Part shown: in pieces, positions 7,938 to 11,136 of the stretch | Layout: every line of letters begins with the position of its first letter | How positions within the stretch are numbered: the first letter of the stretch is position 1 | Assembly (NCBI GenBank): GCA_030607835.1 | Contig: JAUWJE010000037.1 | Location: 1 to 11,136, forward strand | Length of the DNA stretch: 11,136 nt | Origin: Candidatus Fermentibacterota bacterium | GTDB taxonomy: Bacteria > Fermentibacterota > Fermentibacteria > Fermentibacterales > JCC-6 | Direction: 5' to 3' | Position numbers and translations under genes: made by a program | The notes under the pieces: model-generated | What the model saw: the letters and a program-made list of their open reading frames with translations, nothing else | Told to the model about the DNA's origin: nothing | The model's database searches: none

Positions 7938-8331
7938 TAATTCTGATCTTGAAGGACTCACAACTCTGGGAGGGAGAAGTGTCCCCTCAAAAATACTGGA
8001 GGTATTCCCAAACCATCATCCCGACCGTAATTATATAGTTACCCTGACCTGCGATGAATTTACCTGCCTCTGTCCCAAAACCGACCAGCCGGATTTCGCC
8101 TCGATCTCCATCGAGTACGTGCCTGACAAAATGATCGTGGAATCCAAATCACTAAAACTCTATTTCTGGTCATTCCGGAATGAAGGTGTCTTTCATGAGC
8201 ACGTGGCCAACATGATTCTTGATGATCTTGTGAAAGCTCTGGATCCGCGATGGTGCAGAGTTATCGCCGATTTCGGAATCAGGGGCGGAATATCAATTTC
8301 TGTTGAAGCCGAATACGGGGAGGCTCCCTGA
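7930..8331 (+). CDS. queF: preQ0 reductase (NADPH-dependent 7-cyano-7-deazaguanine reductase)
   Basis: This 133-residue cytoplasmic enzyme of the short (type I, YkvM-like) QueF class reduces the nitrile of preQ0 to the aminomethyl group of preQ1 with two NADPH. The family signature is clear: catalytic C48 and D55 in the run CPKTDQPDFA (48-57), the ESKSLK motif (71-76) that marks QueF within the tunnelling fold and contributes to NADPH binding, H89 and E90 (FHE) for substrate binding, and a final RGGISI segment (118-123). Colinearity with Bacillus QueF begins at DLEGLTTLG, just after the chosen ATG. The start overlaps the TPR gene by 8 bp; a GGAG at 7915-7918 is 11 bases upstream, a long spacing that may rely on coupling. 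The rest of the pathway is on the opposite strand, converging on this gene. Its presence shows preQ0 is used for queuosine rather than only for DNA 7-deazaguanine modification. Confidence 0.96.
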   Translation: MTDNSDLEGLTTLGGRSVPSKILEVFPNHHPDRNYIVTLTCDEFTCLCPKTDQPDFASISIEYVPDKMIVESKSLKLYFWSFRNEGVFHEHVANMILDDLVKALDPRWCRVIADFGIRGGISISVEAEYGEAP

Positions 8332-8441
8332 AATTCATTTTCACCTGAAGGCGAATTATACGAAACTGGATGTTGCGCAGCTTTGCTTCCAGGAACACGT
8401 GTTTTCAACAAGCCAAAATCATGAATATCAGGAACCCGTTG

Positions 8442-9122
8442 CTACCTATCCTCAAGCATGTCATTCAGGTCGCTGACATTGAGTAAAAAAATCCGCTCAG
8501 ACGCATCGATCATTTCCGGAGAACACTCCGCCACTCCCCAGGTCTGTCGTGAAGCAAGCTGAATCCAAACCGGAGGCAGGTTGTGAATCAGATGAACCAT
8601 ACCTCCTGTCGAATCGGGTGTGAGATAAAAAATCGTATCAACACCGGATGTAATAAGCCGAGCCATACACATCGGACATGATTCAAGCGAAGTAAACAGT
8701 GTAAATCCATCCATGCTGGATATCTCGGGATAACAGTCCTCAAAGGCGTCCATAACCACCATTTCTCCATGTCTGTCACTTCTGAAATGTGGATTGAAAA
8801 CCTCGTTGTGGCCTTGAATAACTACATTGCCCTCTCCATTTGTCAGTATGCAGCCGATACCGAAATTACCGCAGTTTACTGCCTCAAGAGCAAGAATGCA
8901 GGAAAGCCATCCGTAATCGTCATGAACGTATTGATCTTCGAACTGATATTCTGAAAGCCATTCAATCCAGCTGTTGATGGATTCACTGGTTTCTACCATT
9001 GAGAACAGACGAATCAGTCCAGCCTCCCTAATCAGTTCGCGCGGTAGAACCGAATCACCCCCAGTCGCCTTCGCTGCAAGCGTGCTGAGAATGACCAAAA
9101 GGATTCCCGCAGTCAGTTTCAT
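8442..9122 (-). CDS. Exported CDA-fold zinc deaminase-like protein
   Basis: This 226-residue protein has the cytidine/deoxycytidylate deaminase zinc motifs. H118 and E120 (RHGE, where HAE is usual) supply a zinc ligand and the proton shuttle, and C149 and C152 (ESCPMC, where PCPMC or PCxxC is usual) supply the other ligands. Preceding strands (GIGCILTNGEGNVVIQGHNEV, in part 88-108) fit the core fold of guanine, tRNA-adenosine and cytosine deaminases. The N-terminus looks like a Sec signal peptide: MKLTAGILLVILSTLAAKA with likely cleavage after residue 19. Family members are normally cytoplasmic, so this is unusual. Residues about 20-75 form an extra helical segment. The start at 9122 is chosen because AAGGAAG (9132-9138) lies 9 bases upstream and the signal peptide begins there; an upstream ATG at 9212 would overlap folE2. 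It follows folE2 by 31 bp and is probably last in the operon. The substrate is unknown: a purine, pterin or deazapurine is plausible from context only. Confidence 0.8.
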   Translation of the reverse strand: MKLTAGILLVILSTLAAKATGGDSVLPRELIREAGLIRLFSMVETSESINSWIEWLSEYQFEDQYVHDDYGWLSCILALEAVNCGNFGIGCILTNGEGNVVIQGHNEVFNPHFRSDRHGEMVVMDAFEDCYPEISSMDGFTLFTSLESCPMCMARLITSGVDTIFYLTPDSTGGMVHLIHNLPPVWIQLASRQTWGVAECSPEMIDASERIFLLNVSDLNDMLEDR

Positions 9123-9131
9123 TGCCTCACG

Positions 9132-9138
9132 CTTCCTT
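9132..9138 (-). promoter_or_regulatory. Shine-Dalgarno site for the exported deaminase
   Basis: On the minus strand AAGGAAG lies 9 bases before the ATG at 9122, in the 31-bp gap after folE2. A second purine run, GAGG, is only 2 bases from the ATG and too close to act. This site supports the shorter start with a signal peptide. Confidence 0.6.
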
Positions 9139-9153
9139 CCCCGCACTAACTGT

Positions 9154-9951
9154 TTAAGTATTCCTGAACCATTCAACCCGGGCATAAGCAGTATGATTGT
9201 GTATGCTTTCATGGTTTTCAGCTGTGACCTGGAACCAGGTCACTCGTTCATCTTTCATTAATTTCTCGGCAGCATTCCGAACCATATCTTCAACAAAAAC
9301 CGGATTATCGTAGGCCAGTTCAGTTACATACTGTTCATCAGGTCTCTTGAGAACCGCGTAAACCGGAGATGATGCCGATGATTCCGCGATCTCAATCAGT
9401 TCCTCTATCCAGACAATCGTTGGAAACCCATTCTCGTCAGGTCTGCTTCTGACATCCATCGTGATATATCCCCGCTGGTTATGCGCGCCATATTTGCTGA
9501 TCTCCCTGCTGCATGGACACAGGCTGCTCACAGGTACCGTTACGCTCAGAATAAAATCCATCCCGTCAGGACCAGTTCTGCCTGAAAATCTGCACTGATA
9601 GCTCATTTTCGCGGAGGTATCCGTTACTGGGGCTTTTCTTTCCAGGAAGTATGGGAAACTGATTTCCATACTGGCTGATTCAGAGTCGAGAACCTGTTTT
9701 AATTCCTCAAGGATTTCCGGGATTGTGTGTCCCGTGAATTCGCAGGAATGTCTGCTGAGAACTTCCACAAAACGGCTCATATGTGTACCCTTGAAATGAT
9801 GGGGAAGCGCAACTGACATTGAAATAGTCGCAACGGTCTGCTGTTTCTCATTTTCCCGATCCAGAATTGTTATCGGGTATTGAAGATCTTTTACACCAGC
9901 TTCATCGAGGGGTATTCTTCGAGAATCATAACTGCTCTGAACATCGTTCAT
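9154..9951 (-). CDS. folE2: GTP cyclohydrolase IB (FolE2)
   Basis: This 265-residue enzyme converts GTP to 7,8-dihydroneopterin triphosphate, the shared first step of folate and queuosine synthesis. It is the FolE2 (COG1469) type, which is unrelated in sequence to FolE and can work with metals other than zinc. Signatures are FKGTHMSRF (53-61), the CPC pair C145/C147 with C147 the likely metal ligand, YGAHNQRG (154-161) with H157, and NHESIHNHTAYA (246-257) with its catalytic and metal-binding Glu/His residues. Length is normal for the family. The start is 2 bp after the queD stop, so it is translated from the same mRNA. Placement inside the que operon says it feeds QueD here. Whether the genome also has a classical folE cannot be seen. 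FolE2 genes in many bacteria are zinc-regulated, but no operator can be judged because the operon promoter is outside the window. Confidence 0.95.
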   Translation of the reverse strand: MNDVQSSYDSRRIPLDEAGVKDLQYPITILDRENEKQQTVATISMSVALPHHFKGTHMSRFVEVLSRHSCEFTGHTIPEILEELKQVLDSESASMEISFPYFLERKAPVTDTSAKMSYQCRFSGRTGPDGMDFILSVTVPVSSLCPCSREISKYGAHNQRGYITMDVRSRPDENGFPTIVWIEELIEIAESSASSPVYAVLKRPDEQYVTELAYDNPVFVEDMVRNAAEKLMKDERVTWFQVTAENHESIHNHTAYARVEWFRNT

Positions 9952-9953
9952 GA

Positions 9954-10313
9954 TTATTCATAACCCCGATATCTGCAACCGGACAAAGGCGTCTCCTTTA
10001 TCTCCACCATACTCAGTTCCGGAAGATCAGATTTGAGGCGGTTCCATATCCATCTCGCGATATTTTCACTGGTTGGATTCTCAAGTCCCGGAATGTCATT
10101 CAGAAAGGAATGATCCAGTTCATCCAGCACAGGCTGGCATAGTAATTTGATGGAACTGAAGTCCATTACCCAACCGGTTTCCTCCCCAACAGGTCCTTCT
10201 ACATAAATGCCAAGATGAAAAGTGTGACCGTGCATACGGCCGCATTTCTGACCGGGGGGAAGGTTCGGAAGCAAATGTGCCGCGTCGAAGGTGAATAATC
10301 TAAAAATTTCCAT
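9954..10313 (-). CDS. queD: 6-carboxy-5,6,7,8-tetrahydropterin synthase
   Basis: This 119-residue tunnelling-fold enzyme, homologous to 6-pyruvoyl-tetrahydropterin synthase, converts dihydroneopterin triphosphate to 6-carboxytetrahydropterin, the QueE substrate. Zinc ligands are visible as H13 (FDAAH), H28 and H30 (HGH). The catalytic cysteine is C24 in CGRMHGH, the spacing typical of QueD. H68 (ELDHSFLND) and E107 (VEIKETP) complete the expected catalytic and pterin-anchoring set, and PTSENIA (80-86) is the usual family motif. Length is typical. It sits 12 bp after queE and 2 bp before folE2, with a purine-rich AGAGAG stretch before its ATG. A true PTPS (biopterin synthesis) is the alternative, but the que neighbours make QueD the clear choice. 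Confidence 0.95.
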   Translation of the reverse strand: MEIFRLFTFDAAHLLPNLPPGQKCGRMHGHTFHLGIYVEGPVGEETGWVMDFSSIKLLCQPVLDELDHSFLNDIPGLENPTSENIARWIWNRLKSDLPELSMVEIKETPLSGCRYRGYE

Positions 10314-10325
10314 GTCATCTCTCTT

Positions 10326-10925
10326 CTATGGGATACCAGTGTATTTATGCAACTGCAGGCTCAAACGCCAGCGGGGATGTTTCAGACAGTACTCAATTGC
10401 GAGTCGAATATTCTTCTTGAGATTCACGCCTGAGATCGGTTGAATATAATAATACCTGAAGTCCAGGTTGGAATACTTCTCCGGATCAATACCCTCCTGA
10501 GGATAGGCAAGTTTAAGTTCATTTCCCTGCCTGATTACAGAATCCTCACCAGCCTTTGGGCTGACACATATCCAGTCGATTCCGTCAGGTGCGGTCAGAG
10601 TACCATTGGTTTCAAGCAGAATTTCAAATCCGCGCTCGTGCAAAGTGTCTAGAAGCTCTGAATCAAGCTGCAGCAGCGGTTCACCACCTGTGCACAGGAT
10701 CCTTCGCGAAGGATCATCTCCCTGCCAGCATTGATATGCGGCTTCAGCAAGTGAGGCGGCGGTTGAGAATTCACCACCTGAGGGACCATTAATTCCAGCA
10801 TAATCAGTATCGCAAAATGAGCAGTCCAGATTGCATCCTTCGAACCTGCAAAGAACAATTGCAGCACCGGTGTTGGCTCCTTCACCCTGCAGCGTGTAAA
10901 TCATTTCTTTTACTCTATAACTCAT
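10326..10925 (-). CDS. queE: 7-carboxy-7-deazaguanine synthase (radical SAM)
   Basis: This 199-residue radical-SAM enzyme rearranges 6-carboxytetrahydropterin to 7-carboxy-7-deazaguanine. The 4Fe-4S motif is C31-x3-C35-x2-C38 in GCNLDCSFCDT, the plain CX3CX2C form rather than the CX14CX2C variant seen in some QueE proteins. Other family features are YTLQGEG near the N-terminus (10-16), TGGEPLL (79-85) for SAM binding, ETNGT (105-109), SPK (122-124), and the ending WRLSLQLHKYTGIP (186-199), which is a good QueE signature. The size is at the short end of the usual range. Its start overlaps the queC stop by ATGA (10922-10925), so translation is coupled. It is cytoplasmic and, in this operon, hands its product to QueC. 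Confidence 0.95.
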   Translation of the reverse strand: MSYRVKEMIYTLQGEGANTGAAIVLCRFEGCNLDCSFCDTDYAGINGPSGGEFSTAASLAEAAYQCWQGDDPSRRILCTGGEPLLQLDSELLDTLHERGFEILLETNGTLTAPDGIDWICVSPKAGEDSVIRQGNELKLAYPQEGIDPEKYSNLDFRYYYIQPISGVNLKKNIRLAIEYCLKHPRWRLSLQLHKYTGIP

Positions 10926-11136
10926 TCACATCCACATTTCCCGTAGTAGGCAGCAGGATCTTTCATGCCGTTATCCCTGAAACCCTTCAATCTCAGATAA
11001 CAGGCATCACAGCGACCGCAGGCTCGACCTTCACTGTCTGGATTATAGCAGCTGAGCGTCAAAGAATAATCAACTCCTAGTTTGAGTCCCAAAGTGATAA
11101 TCTCCGCCTTAGTCATATTCAGAAGCGGGGTATGAA
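10922..11136 (-). CDS. queC: 7-cyano-7-deazaguanine synthase, C-terminal part (cut by window edge)
   Basis: Only the last 70 or so codons are present; the gene enters from the right edge and the frame is open to base 11136. QueC uses ATP and ammonia to convert 7-carboxy-7-deazaguanine to preQ0. The visible part reads TPLLNMTKAEIITLG, the conserved TP-L-x-x-x-[ST]KAEI segment of QueC, then the zinc site: a Cys in SCYNP followed by CGRCDAC (the C-x9-C-x2-C-x2-C set), then YLRLKGF. The ATP pyrophosphatase loop near the N-terminus is outside the window. A short tail (YYGKCGCE) with two extra cysteines ends the protein. The methionine at 11114-11116 is internal, not the start. The stop overlaps queE by ATGA. 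Confidence 0.93.
   Translation of the reverse strand, partial: HTPLLNMTKAEIITLGLKLGVDYSLTLSCYNPDSEGRACGRCDACYLRLKGFRDNGMKDPAAYYGKCGCE

Noticed and set aside
8332..8441. Terminator between convergent queF and the deaminase gene, and the palindrome AACACGTGTT at 8394-8403
   Set aside because: Only weak stems (such as CTGGA/TCCAG with a 17-base loop) are present and none has a T-tract. The 10-bp palindrome is short, stands alone and is too tight to form a hairpin.
9123..9212. Longer start of the deaminase-like protein at 9212, overlapping folE2
   Set aside because: It would place about 30 residues before a good signal peptide and overlap the folE2 C-terminus; the ATG at 9122 has AAGGAAG at good spacing.
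7930..11136. A DNA 7-deazaguanine modification (Dpd-type) island
   Set aside because: queC, queD, queE and folE2 occur with such islands, but queF is present and no dpdA-like transglycosylase, helicase or restriction gene is seen, so tRNA queuosine synthesis is the simpler reading.

Overview
This window is ordinary bacterial chromosome with three functional blocks and no phage, plasmid, CRISPR or defence-island signature. The base composition is intermediate. Exported proteins with Sec-type signals, an AddAB-type break-repair pair and a GTP cyclohydrolase of the FolE2 type suggest a free-living bacterium, probably with a Gram-negative envelope and possibly from a poorly sampled lineage. I cannot name the phylum from this sequence alone.

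Layout from left to right: (1) 1-222 holds a clear Rho-independent terminator (47-78) for an unseen upstream gene, then the leader of a plus-strand gene (223-972). That gene encodes a small secreted protein made of six in-register 38-residue repeats, most likely a six-bladed beta-propeller of unknown role. (2) 998-6975, minus strand, is addB followed by addA with a 4-bp ATGA overlap. Together they encode the two-subunit helicase-nuclease that processes DNA double-strand ends for RecA. A REP-like palindrome (1008-1039), with a half copy beside it (979-998), sits at the convergent junction and supplies the last 13 codons and the stop of addA. (3) 6976-7217 is a non-coding divergent region. (4) 7218-8331, plus strand, is a small TPR-type helical-repeat gene overlapping queF by 8 bp. 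(5) 8442-11136, minus strand, is a tight operon read as queC (5' end outside the window), queE, queD, folE2 and then an exported zinc deaminase-like protein.

Blocks 4 and 5 together encode preQ1 synthesis from GTP. FolE2 makes dihydroneopterin triphosphate, QueD converts it to 6-carboxytetrahydropterin, QueE to 7-carboxy-7-deazaguanine, QueC to preQ0, and QueF reduces preQ0 to preQ1 for queuosine tRNA modification. QueF stands apart on the opposite strand, convergent with the rest.

No undescribed multi-gene system is evident. The observations most worth a second look are the exported deaminase-like protein at the end of the queuosine operon, the REP-like element that has become the coding end of addA, and the unusually regular six-repeat secreted protein.
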